DNA of 5,000 bases from Chloroflexota bacterium (GTDB lineage Bacteria; Chloroflexota; Chloroflexia; Chloroflexales; Kallotenuaceae). Shown here one piece after another: positions 1 through 5,000 of this stretch; position 1 is the stretch's first letter; every line of letters starts with the position of its first letter. The notes beneath the pieces are model-generated. The model saw only the letters and a list, made by a program, of their open reading frames with translations. It made no database searches and was not told the origin of the DNA. The translations under genes and the position numbers were made by a program. The stretch is from contig JAFAYS010000132.1 in the NCBI GenBank assembly GCA_019240175.1, positions 1-5,000 of the forward strand, given 5' to 3'.

Positions 1-251
1 GCCGGATTCTGCCGCCGCTGATCGCGCAGTTCACGACGCTGGTCAAAGACACGTCGCTCGGCTCGATCATCGGCTTTGTGGAGCTACAGCGCGCCGCGAT
101 CATTATCTATCAGCGACCGGGCTATAACGTCATGGCGGTGCTATATGTCGCGGCGCTGATCTATTTTGTGATTAACTATCTGCTCGGCAAGGCCAGCATC
201 GCGATTCAGCAGCGCAGCGGTGGACTGCCGCCACAGATCGACATGGGCTAA
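1..251 (+). CDS. Polar amino-acid ABC transporter permease, C-terminal part (5' end outside window)
   Basis: The reading frame enters from the left edge, with its first full codon at position 3, and ends at TAA 249-251, showing 82 residues. The visible segment begins RILPPL, the stretch that normally follows the EAA loop contacting the ATPase in HisM/GlnP-type permeases. It continues through the family-typical pattern LVKDTSLGSIIGFVEL and ELQRAA. A last hydrophobic helix lies at about visible residues 43-61 (NVMAVLYVAALIYFVINYL), followed by a short polar tail. Such permeases form the membrane channel of importers for glutamate, glutamine, histidine or arginine, together with a binding protein and an ATPase. 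Neither partner is visible here, so the substrate cannot be told. The gene is convergent with pth and is separated from it by a hairpin. The family call is firm; the specific substrate is unknown. Confidence 0.9.
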   Translation, partial: RILPPLIAQFTTLVKDTSLGSIIGFVELQRAAIIIYQRPGYNVMAVLYVAALIYFVINYLLGKASIAIQQRSGGLPPQIDMG

Positions 252-256
252 ACCAA

Positions 257-277
257 AGGCGCGCACTCGGCGCGCCT
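257..277. terminator. GC-rich hairpin between convergent genes, candidate bidirectional terminator
   Basis: AGGCGCGC (257-264) and GCGCGCCT (270-277) form a perfect 8-bp stem around the loop ACTCG. CCA 253-255 and TGG 280-282 can pair again beyond a small internal loop. It lies 6 bases after the permease stop and 6 bases after the pth stop on the other strand, the usual place for a shared terminator. There is no real U tract on the plus strand. On the minus strand the stem is followed by TTTGGTTTA, which is mildly T-rich. The stem is seen directly; termination is inferred. Confidence 0.6.
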
Positions 278-282
278 CCTGG

Positions 283-945
283 TCATTGCTCGACAATCGC
301 GTCGGCTGCGTTTGGTTTTGGCGGAGATGGTTGATCGGCGTTCGGCGTTGCAGCCGGGCGCTTTTTCTTTTCGGTCTGCTCGTTGACGTTGAAGCGCGTC
401 ATCGCCAGCGTCAGGCCGTCGGTCAAAAACGTCTCGACGGCATCGGCCACACGGCCATATAGCGCCGGCAGCTTTTCGGACTGCTCGCGGCTCCAGTTGC
501 CCAGCACGTAATCTTTGGTATCCCAGCCCGCCGGTGGACGCCCAATCCCGACACGCAGCCGGGGAAAGTTTTGCGTTCCCAGCTGCTGAATGATCGATTT
601 CATGCCGTTCTGGCCGCCGGCGCTGCCATTGGCGCGCAGCCGTAGCGACTCGAAGGGCATATCGAGATCGTCGTAGATCACCAGCAGCTCGGAGGCCGGA
701 TCGATCTTGTACCAGCGTACCAGCGCCGAGACCGATTGGCCGCTGTCGTTCATGAAGGTGAAGGGCTTGGCCAGCACCACACGCTGTCCGCGAATCATCC
801 CCGTGGCGATGCGGGCCTTGTGCTGCTTTTCGTTGAAGTCCAGGCGATGCCGATCCGCCAAAAACTTGACCGACTGAAATCCAACGTTATGTCTATTTTT
901 AGTGTACTGCTCGCCCGGATTGCCCAGACCAACAATTAAGAACAT
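283..945 (-). CDS. pth: Peptidyl-tRNA hydrolase
   Basis: This 220-residue protein matches bacterial Pth throughout. Pth is a cytoplasmic esterase that cleaves peptidyl-tRNA dropped from stalled ribosomes and so recycles tRNA; it is normally essential. Visible family motifs are VGLGNPG (residues 5-11), the catalytic histidine in RHNVG (His19, with Asn9 at the position of E. coli Asn10), KPFTFMNDSG (60-69, Asn66), the acidic motif YDDLDMP (91-97, Asp92 equivalent to E. coli Asp93) and GSAGGQNGMKSI. The last is usually GGHNG; Gln112 replaces the common His, while Asn113 is kept. Residues 188-220 form a tail rich in Lys, Pro and Ala beyond the usual end near 187 and look disordered. The ATG at 945-943 is preceded by GAGGA with a 5-base spacer. 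The gene stands alone, convergent with the permease. Confidence 0.97.
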   Translation of the reverse strand: MFLIVGLGNPGEQYTKNRHNVGFQSVKFLADRHRLDFNEKQHKARIATGMIRGQRVVLAKPFTFMNDSGQSVSALVRWYKIDPASELLVIYDDLDMPFESLRLRANGSAGGQNGMKSIIQQLGTQNFPRLRVGIGRPPAGWDTKDYVLGNWSREQSEKLPALYGRVADAVETFLTDGLTLAMTRFNVNEQTEKKKRPAATPNADQPSPPKPNAADAIVEQ

Positions 946-950
946 CTGAA

Positions 951-955
951 TCCTC
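951..955 (-). promoter_or_regulatory. Shine-Dalgarno site of pth
   Basis: Read on the minus strand, GAGGA lies 5 bases before the ATG at 945-943. This supports that start for pth, which also begins with the family-typical MFLIVGLGNPG. Confidence 0.75.
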
Positions 956-976
956 GCTCACACTGTATCGCTGAGG

Positions 977-982
977 ATTGTA
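977..982 (-). promoter_or_regulatory. Candidate -10 element of pth promoter
   Basis: On the minus strand TACAAT matches the sigma-70 -10 consensus at 5 of 6 positions. It would start transcription near 970, giving a leader of about 25 bases before pth. No convincing -35 hexamer is found at 16-18 bases upstream, so this is a weak call that rests on the -10 alone and on its position. Confidence 0.3.
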
Positions 983-1024
983 ACAAAGATTCGCGTGTCA
1001 GGCTGCCGACTTCGGGCGTAGAAA

Positions 1025-1068
1025 TGCCCGACGGGCAAACAAGGGAACCGGGTGCCCTCTGGGCGCAC
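1025..1068 (-). terminator. GC hairpins downstream of the MFS gene, possible terminator
   Basis: Two small stem-loops lie 85-130 bases after the MFS stop on the minus strand. GTGCCC (1052-1057) pairs with GGGC-AC (1061-1068, with a 2-base bulge) around TCT. TGCCC (1025-1029) pairs with GGGCA (1033-1037) around GAC. The second is followed on the minus strand by TTTC only. The bases are close enough for alternative pairings, for example GGGCA 1033-1037 with TGCCC 1053-1057. A terminator role is plausible by position, but the U tract is poor. Confidence 0.25.
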
Positions 1069-1090
1069 AAAGGAACAAATAGTCCAATTT

Positions 1091-1155
1091 CTTTTTGTTC
1101 TCTGTTCTTTGTTCTCCGTTTTGTTCCCTTGTTCTTTGGTTCTTTTGTTCCTTTA
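1091..1155. repeat. GTTC-rich pyrimidine array (degenerate 7-8 base tandem repeat)
   Basis: The word GTTC occurs seven times, starting at 1097, 1104, 1111, 1123, 1131, 1139 and 1147. The intervals are 7, 7, 12, 8, 8 and 8 bases, and the words are separated almost only by T and C. Two inverse copies (GAAC) lie at 1045-1048 and 1073-1076. These create two perfect 11-bp inverted repeats with array members: 1038-1048 with 1123-1133, and 1069-1079 with 1144-1154. The array reaches into the stop codon of the MFS gene (TAA on the minus strand, 1153-1155). It has no coding character. Similar GAACAAAG-type low-complexity intergenic sequence is, as I recall, common in Chloroflexota genomes; that comparison is from memory, not from a search. 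Confidence 0.7.
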
Positions 1156-2454
1156 CTGCGCCTTCCTCACTCGCGGCACGAACACAAAGATCACGATCGC
1201 CGTCAGCAGCACGAAGACCTGTCCCAACCGCACCGCCAGCGGCGCGCTGCCCAATCGCTCGGCCAGGAATCCGGCCAACAGATGACCGAACGGCATCAGG
1301 CCGACCAGTGTCAGCGTGTACAGGCTCATCACGCGGCCACGCAGCGTATCAGGCGTGGTGGTTTGGAGCAGTGTGTTGGTTGTCGCCAGCAGCGTGATCA
1401 TCGACCAGCCGCCGAGCATCAGCAGCGGCAGCGCCAGCCAGAACGACGGCGCGAACGAGAAGAGCAGAAACGCGATTGGATACACGAATAGGCCGGTCAT
1501 GATGCGCGATCCCGGCCGTGTGCGCTCGCCGAACGATGCCAGCGTGATCGCCGCGATCAGCGCGCCCAGACCGAAGCTCGCCGACAAAAAGCCTAGCCGT
1601 GCCTCGGCATCGCTGAGCAGCGGTAGACCCGTTACCACAAACACCTCGCGCGCAAAGACCGGCATCAGCGTGATATGGAGCGTGCCGAAAACGCTGTGTA
1701 CCGTCAGCGCGCCGATTAGCACACGCTTGAGCGGATCTTGCACCACATAGCGCAGCCCGTCGATCAGATCCAGCAGCGGCGTGCGGTGGGCCGTGTTGGC
1801 GACAAACGGCGGTAGTCGCATCATAAACAGTCCGGCCAGCGCGCCCAGGAACGAGACGCCGTTGATCGTGAACGCTGTCGCCTCGCCGACCGCCGCGACC
1901 AGAATGCCCGCCACCGCAGGACCGACCACGCGCGCCGCATTGAAAATCGACGAGTTCAGCGCGATCGCGTTGCTGAGATCTTCTTTGCTGACCATCTCCG
2001 GCACAAACGATTGGCGCGCCGGCATGTCCACTGCGTTAACCACGCCCAGCAGCGTTGCCAGCACGACCACATGCCAGAACTGCACGACGCCCGCATACAC
2101 TAGGCCGGCCAGAATAAACGCCAGCACCATCGAAGAAATTTGCGTCGCGATGATCACTTTGCGCTTCGAGAAACGATCGACCAGCACGCCGGCCCACAGC
2201 GACAAAAACAGCACCGGCACCGATCCCGCCGCCGCGACAATGCTCAGCTTCGAGGGCGAATCCGTGATTTGATACACCAGCCATTGCTGCGCGACCTGCT
2301 GCATCCATGTGCCGATCAGCGAGATCAGCTGACCATACCAAAAGAGTCGAAAATTGCGATGTTGTAACGCGCGAAATGTTTGTACCCGCCACGTCCGAGG
2401 CGGCTGCCCTGACTGTCCGCTGGCTGCTCGTGCCTCAGCCGTTGTTTGCTGCAT
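1153..2454 (-). CDS. MFS transporter, EntS-like MFS_3 family (probable exporter)
   Basis: A 12-helix major facilitator protein of 433 residues from the preferred start at 2454. The opening FRALQHRNFRLFWYGQLIS followed by GTWMQQVAQQWLVYQIT is the signature of the MFS_3/EntS-like branch. The loop between helices 2 and 3 carries motif A as GVLVDRFSKRK (about residues 89-99). DMPARQSFVPEMV and the stretch NSSIFNAARVVGPAVAGIL (about 167-185) are also conserved in that branch. The second half repeats the fold, with FGLGALIAAI and TLRGRVMSLY. Members export siderophores, macrolides or other small molecules by proton antiport; no substrate can be read here. The frame is open upstream to an ATG at 2502, but the extra 16 residues are Gly-rich and unlike the family. 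The ATG at 2454-2452 has GGAGG 7 bases before it. The gene stands alone, divergent from the glycosyltransferase-like gene. Confidence 0.92.
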   Translation of the reverse strand: MQQTTAEARAASGQSGQPPRTWRVQTFRALQHRNFRLFWYGQLISLIGTWMQQVAQQWLVYQITDSPSKLSIVAAAGSVPVLFLSLWAGVLVDRFSKRKVIIATQISSMVLAFILAGLVYAGVVQFWHVVVLATLLGVVNAVDMPARQSFVPEMVSKEDLSNAIALNSSIFNAARVVGPAVAGILVAAVGEATAFTINGVSFLGALAGLFMMRLPPFVANTAHRTPLLDLIDGLRYVVQDPLKRVLIGALTVHSVFGTLHITLMPVFAREVFVVTGLPLLSDAEARLGFLSASFGLGALIAAITLASFGERTRPGSRIMTGLFVYPIAFLLFSFAPSFWLALPLLMLGGWSMITLLATTNTLLQTTTPDTLRGRVMSLYTLTLVGLMPFGHLLAGFLAERLGSAPLAVRLGQVFVLLTAIVIFVFVPRVRKAQ

Positions 2455-2461
2455 CTCCACG

Positions 2462-2466
2462 CCTCC
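2462..2466 (-). promoter_or_regulatory. Shine-Dalgarno site deciding the MFS start
   Basis: On the minus strand GGAGG sits 7 bases before the ATG at 2454-2452, a near-ideal arrangement. The upstream in-frame ATGs at 2502 and 2496 have only a weak GGGCGG-like sequence or nothing well spaced. This favours a 433-residue MFS protein over the 449-residue reading. Confidence 0.7.
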
Positions 2467-2563
2467 ACTCGCGCCGTCGCCTCCACGGCCACCCATTCGC
2501 ATGCCGCCCGCTCGACGCGTTTCTCACTCGATCCCGCCACCCACGCAGCGAATCTTATTCAAT

Positions 2564-2615
2564 TACTGTATCATTATTCTACAACAGTATGCGCATATCT
2601 GCGTATAGCGATATG
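2564..2615. promoter_or_regulatory. Cluster of dyad symmetries in the divergent control region
   Basis: Three inverted repeats follow one another in an AT-rich stretch unlike the GC-rich genes. TACTGT (2564-2569) and ACAGTA (2584-2589) are centred about 20 bases, or two helix turns, apart. TATGCGCATA (2588-2597) is a perfect 10-base palindrome. CATATC (2594-2599) and GATATG (2610-2615) are centred 16 bases apart. This is the geometry of binding sites for dimeric repressors or activators of either divergent gene. No regulator gene is visible nearby. The symmetries are seen directly; the operator role is inferred. Confidence 0.4.
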
Positions 2616-2630
2616 TCCCAATGCTGTACA
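2602..2630 (-). promoter_or_regulatory. Weak candidate promoter for the MFS gene
   Basis: On the minus strand TGTACA (2630-2625, 4 of 6 to TTGACA) and TATACG (2607-2602, 4 of 6 to TATAAT) are separated by 17 bases. Transcription would begin near 2595, leaving a leader of about 140 bases containing the TACTGT/ACAGTA dyad. In AT-rich DNA such matches occur by chance, so the call is tentative. Confidence 0.25.
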
Positions 2631-2635
2631 TCCAC

Positions 2636-2664
2636 TTGCCTCTGCTACCCTCTCGGTCTATACT
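2636..2664 (+). promoter_or_regulatory. Distal promoter P1 of the glycosyltransferase-like gene
   Basis: TTGCCT (2636-2641, 4 of 6 to TTGACA) and TATACT (2659-2664, 5 of 6 to TATAAT) are separated by exactly 17 bases. The predicted start is near 2671, so the RNA would open almost at once with the stem-loop at 2675-2698 and carry a leader of about 108 bases to the TTG start. It sits in the AT-rich part of the divergent region. Confidence 0.5.
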
Positions 2665-2674
2665 GTGCTAACAA

Positions 2675-2698
2675 ATGACGCCCCGATCAGGGCGTCGT
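2675..2698 (+). other. Stem-loop at the predicted 5' end of the P1 transcript
   Basis: GACGCCC (2677-2683) and GGGCGTC (2690-2696) pair perfectly around CGATCA. One G-T wobble and one A-T pair extend the stem to 9 bp. On the plus strand it is followed by GTTGTGT, which is U-rich but interrupted; on the minus strand by ATTTGTT. It begins only a few bases after the predicted P1 start. It could act as an early terminator or attenuator, a 5'-end stabiliser, or a terminator for any RNA reading leftward toward the MFS gene. The stem is certain; the role is not. Confidence 0.5.
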
Positions 2699-2729
2699 GT
2701 TGTGTCACTCATTCGTCATCTCTTGCGCA

Positions 2730-2758
2730 TTGACGCCAAACATCAGCTTTTCTATACT
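2730..2758 (+). promoter_or_regulatory. Proximal promoter P2 of the glycosyltransferase-like gene
   Basis: TTGACG (2730-2735, 5 of 6) and TATACT (2753-2758, 5 of 6) are separated by 17 bases. This is the best sigma-70-type match I found in the intergenic regions. Transcription would start near 2765, leaving only about 13 bases before the TTG codon and placing the GAGG ribosome site at the very 5' end. Its -10 is identical to that of P1, including the preceding TC. Confidence 0.6.
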
Positions 2759-2765
2759 TTCGTCC

Positions 2766-2769
2766 GAGG
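2766..2769 (+). promoter_or_regulatory. Shine-Dalgarno site before the TTG start
   Basis: GAGG lies 9 bases before TTG 2779-2781. A TGA in the same frame at 2773-2775 rules out any start further upstream. The next in-frame ATG is at 2830, inside the first predicted membrane helix. The site therefore supports TTG as the start. Confidence 0.55.
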
Positions 2770-2778
2770 TTCTGAAGT

Positions 2779-4179
2779 TTGACCGCAAGCAACCTTTCAC
2801 GTAAACAGACCATCTGGGCATGGGTCGCTATGGCACTGGTGCTGGACATCGCTGGGGCAAAGCACGTATACGCGCTGCCGTCGGTAGCTGCTGCTGCGCT
2901 GGCTGGCCTCGCGATCTTCTTTCTCATGCCATCGGCCCCACGTGGAGCAGTGCTTGCACCACACAGCGTGCCACAACACTGGCTGGCGCTCCTGCCGCTG
3001 GTGGGCTTTGTGCCGGCAGTGCTCGATCTCGCAGCGTTTATTCCCCAAGACGGCGGCTGGACGCCTGAGCGGCTGTTCCTGCTGATCGGCGGCGGGCTGA
3101 CGCTGCTGGCGCTCAATCGATTCAGCGCCGGCTGGATCGCGGTGGCGGCGCTGGTGCTCGGCACGATCATTCGGCTGATCCACATGGAGCACCTGGCGCT
3201 CATTCCCGAAAACGGCGATATGCTGCCGCTTGTGCAGGGCGCAATCACCAATCTCTTCGCCGGTCGCAGCCCGTACACGCTCTACCAGATGCCCTGGGAG
3301 CTGCCGCTGACCTATTTTCCTGTCACCTGGCTATCATACATGCCCGCGTATCTGCTCGGGATCGATCTGCGTTGGACCAATATAGTTGCCGAGATCGGCA
3401 TTGGCGTGGCGCTGGCCTGGCTGAGCGCGCAGCGCGGCGGCTGGCGGCTAACCTGGCGTCACGAGCCGACGCTGTTCCTGTGGGCCTGGCTCTTTTTGCA
3501 GCCGAGCGTGATCCACTGGGATGTCGGCAACACCGCGCCGATCACCTGGCTCCTGCTGACCGTGACGCTGGCACTGGTGCTGGCAGGCCGGCAGCGGGCA
3601 GCGGCGATCGCGCTGGGACTCACGGCCGCCGGAACACCCTTGATCACGGTCTTTGGCGTTTTTGTCGGCGCTTACTGGCTGCGACAGTACGGCTGGCAAC
3701 AAACGATCCGGCTGGTGATTCTGAGTGGAGTTGTAGCGGCGGTATTAATGCTGCCGTTCCTGCTCTGGTCGCCGCGTGATTTCATTATGGGCACCTATCA
3801 ATGGTTCAACACAATCGACGGCTGGCCGCGCCAGAAATGGAGCGAGACCGATCCACACATTTGGTCGGTGATCACGGGCTTTAGCGGCGAATTCTGGCTG
3901 CGTGGCACCGAGACCTGGCTCAAGCCGATCCAGGCGCTGATCGTCGGTGGGGCTGCGATAGCCTTCTGGCTGCGCGGTGCAAAAGCCGAGGCACTCACGC
4001 TGCACGCGACCGCCGCCTACCTCGGCTTTATGCTCTTCAATCCGGTGCTGTGGCCGTATCTGTACAATCCGGCGCTGGTCGTCAGCCTGGTTGGCATCGC
4101 GGCTTTCTCGGCGCTGTACGGCACTAACGAGCTGCGCGTACCGGCAGCACAATCACGCTCACAACCTACGTACTCATAA
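2779..4179 (+). CDS. Polytopic membrane protein, probable GT-C glycosyltransferase (GT87/DUF2029-like)
   Basis: This 466-residue protein starts at a TTG and has about 12-14 hydrophobic segments, the first at about residues 11-32. From residue 147 the pattern resembles DUF2029/GT87 polyprenol-phosphate-sugar-dependent transferases. An Asp in ENGDMLPLV (Asp147) is followed by LFAGRSPYTLY (159-169), then LTYFPVTWLSYMPAYLLG (177-194), equivalent to the family's YPP-rich helix. HWDVGNTAPITWLLL (246-260) stands where the family has GQxN, and FNPVLWPYLYNPALV (420-434) where it has an sPxxW motif. Such enzymes use lipid-phosphate sugars on the outer face of the membrane to build lipoglycans or to glycosylate proteins. 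About 135 residues with four or five helices precede the first recognisable motif, which is longer than usual. The gene lies 4 bases before an exported glycosidase-like gene. The membrane nature is certain; the GT-C assignment is by motif resemblance and the substrate is unknown. Confidence 0.7.
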   Translation: MTASNLSRKQTIWAWVAMALVLDIAGAKHVYALPSVAAAALAGLAIFFLMPSAPRGAVLAPHSVPQHWLALLPLVGFVPAVLDLAAFIPQDGGWTPERLFLLIGGGLTLLALNRFSAGWIAVAALVLGTIIRLIHMEHLALIPENGDMLPLVQGAITNLFAGRSPYTLYQMPWELPLTYFPVTWLSYMPAYLLGIDLRWTNIVAEIGIGVALAWLSAQRGGWRLTWRHEPTLFLWAWLFLQPSVIHWDVGNTAPITWLLLTVTLALVLAGRQRAAAIALGLTAAGTPLITVFGVFVGAYWLRQYGWQQTIRLVILSGVVAAVLMLPFLLWSPRDFIMGTYQWFNTIDGWPRQKWSETDPHIWSVITGFSGEFWLRGTETWLKPIQALIVGGAAIAFWLRGAKAEALTLHATAAYLGFMLFNPVLWPYLYNPALVVSLVGIAAFSALYGTNELRVPAAQSRSQPTYS

Positions 4180-4183
4180 CTAT

Positions 4184-5000
4184 ATGCACACTCATCACCG
4201 TATAACTCTCCTGCTGCTTGTTCTCACGCTTGGCCTGGCGCTCGTGCCGGAGTCGCAGGCCCAGATGCGGCTACGCGTCGCCAACAGCCGCTTCGATCTT
4301 CAGACCGAGCAGCTGCTGCTGACCAACGGCTATCTGGCCAATATCCTGACCACCGTCGACGGACGGCGCGTACTGCGGGCCAGCCAGCGCAACTACACCA
4401 CCACCACCTGGGCGCGCGATCTCGACTATGCGATCAGCGGCTACGGCTACGTGCTGACCGACATGAGCATCTTTCGTGAAAATATCCAGGTCTTTCTCGA
4501 CAAAACCGATGGCGGCGGCGTCGTGCCGGAGAATGTCGACGTCGTGCAGAACACCTTCGAGAATCGCCAGGCCTGGGATGCGATGCCCAATCTGATCAGC
4601 GCCAGCTACAGCTACGCGGCCAAAACCGGCGATCGCGCGTTTGTGGCGCAGAACATCGCCACGCTGGAGCGCATCGCGGCCTGGATCGAGCGGCTCGACA
4701 GCAACGGCGACGGATTGCCGGATCGCGATATTTTCCCGTACGGCTACTACGATACCGTCGAGAACGGCGTGATGCATACCTACGCGCTGGCCAAGTTCTA
4801 CGGCGCGTATCGCATGATGGCCGAGCTTGAGCGCTGGGTTGGTCGCGAGAGCTCACGCTACGATCGGCTGGCGGACCAGATGCGCGACGGCTTTCATCGC
4901 TCGGAGCAGGCCGGCGGCTACTGGCGTGCAAACCAAGCCTGGCCGATCGCCTGGCGCAAAGCCGATGGCCGCGTTTTCTCGTTCCTGGAAACCTTCGGCG
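4184..5000 (+). CDS. Exported six-hairpin glycosidase-like protein, N-terminal part (3' end outside window)
   Basis: An open frame runs from ATG 4184 to the window edge, giving 272 residues. A signal peptide is clear: a basic start (HTHHR), a Leu-rich core at residues 8-20 and a likely cut after SQA (26). The mature part is helical and aromatic-rich, in the manner of (alpha/alpha)6 barrel glycosidases such as glucoamylase, debranching-enzyme and rhamnosidase-like families. Landmarks are TTTTWARDLDYAISGYGYV (72-90), DGGGVVPENVD (109-119), the Asp-rich loop LDSNGDGLPDRD (171-182), which could bind calcium, and GYYDTVENGVMHTYALAKFY (187-206). The catalytic acids usually lie in the missing half or cannot be assigned. 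No Shine-Dalgarno is visible before the ATG, and the gap to the preceding stop is 4 bases, so translational coupling is likely. Exact family and substrate are unknown. Confidence 0.75.
   Translation, partial: MHTHHRITLLLLVLTLGLALVPESQAQMRLRVANSRFDLQTEQLLLTNGYLANILTTVDGRRVLRASQRNYTTTTWARDLDYAISGYGYVLTDMSIFRENIQVFLDKTDGGGVVPENVDVVQNTFENRQAWDAMPNLISASYSYAAKTGDRAFVAQNIATLERIAAWIERLDSNGDGLPDRDIFPYGYYDTVENGVMHTYALAKFYGAYRMMAELERWVGRESSRYDRLADQMRDGFHRSEQAGGYWRANQAWPIAWRKADGRVFSFLETFG

Noticed and set aside
1091..1155. CRISPR array reading of the GTTC repeats
   Set aside because: The units are 7-8 bases with no unique spacers and no conserved long repeat, so this is low-complexity tandem sequence.
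1024..1491. A 155-codon plus-strand frame across the GTTC array and the MFS 3' end
   Set aside because: Its sequence is low-complexity Phe/Leu from the repeat, then Gln/Arg/His-rich antisense of the MFS gene. No ribosome site or family resemblance was seen.
1781..2272. A 163-codon plus-strand frame opposite the MFS gene
   Set aside because: It is rich in Thr, Ala and Ser, with no motif, and is fully antisense to a strongly supported transporter.
2455..2502. Sixteen-residue N-terminal extension of the MFS protein from ATG 2502
   Set aside because: It is Gly-rich and not family-like, and the GGAGG site fits the ATG at 2454 much better.
2671..2778. Riboswitch in the P1 leader
   Set aside because: Only one simple stem-loop is evident. 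No known aptamer core is recognised, and the leader is short.
2709..3278. A 189-codon minus-strand frame covering the promoter region and the start of the glycosyltransferase-like gene
   Set aside because: It overlaps both promoters and the membrane protein N-terminus. The product is Ser/Ala/Arg-rich without any recognisable domain.
4271..4777. A 168-codon open frame on the minus strand
   Set aside because: It lies wholly opposite the exported glycosidase-like gene, which has a signal peptide and coherent domain motifs. The minus-strand product has no recognisable motif and reflects GC-rich codon bias.

Overview
The window is a GC-rich bacterial chromosome segment with compact genes, frequent Leu, Ala and Gly codons ending in G or C, and a few AT-rich intergenic stretches. 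It carries no rRNA, tRNA, CRISPR array or transposase. The protein types and the GTTC-rich intergenic repeat resemble what is seen in Chloroflexota (the Chloroflexus, Roseiflexus and Herpetosiphon side). That placement is an impression from sequence style only and could be wrong.

Layout. (1) 1-251, plus strand: the last 82 codons of a polar amino-acid ABC transporter permease of the HisM/GlnP type. (2) 257-277: a perfect 8-bp GC hairpin between convergent genes, a likely shared terminator. (3) 283-945, minus strand: pth, peptidyl-tRNA hydrolase, with a conserved-motif substitution and a charged, proline-rich C-terminal tail. (4) 946-1152: a 207-bp intergenic stretch holding a candidate pth promoter, GC hairpins and a pyrimidine-rich array with seven GTTC words, which runs into the stop codon of the next gene. 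(5) 1153-2454, minus strand: an MFS exporter of the EntS-like MFS_3 family, with a start better placed at 2454 than at 2502. (6) 2455-2778: a divergent control region with dyad symmetries and, on the plus strand, two tandem sigma-70-like promoters that share the same -10 (TATACT) and a 17-bp spacer, with a stem-loop between them. (7) 2779-4179, plus strand: a polytopic membrane protein resembling GT-C (GT87/DUF2029-like) glycosyltransferases, probably starting at TTG. (8) 4184 to the window end, plus strand: the N-terminal 272 residues of an exported protein resembling (alpha/alpha)6 six-hairpin glycosidases, four bases downstream and probably cotranscribed.

How the genes relate. The permease, pth and MFS genes look like independent housekeeping or transport units. 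The last two genes look like a functional pair: a membrane enzyme that would transfer sugar from a lipid-linked donor on the outer face of the membrane, and an exported enzyme that would trim or hydrolyse glycans in the same compartment. This pairing and its tandem-promoter leader are the least routine part of the window. I see no clear evidence of a wholly new defence or mobile system.
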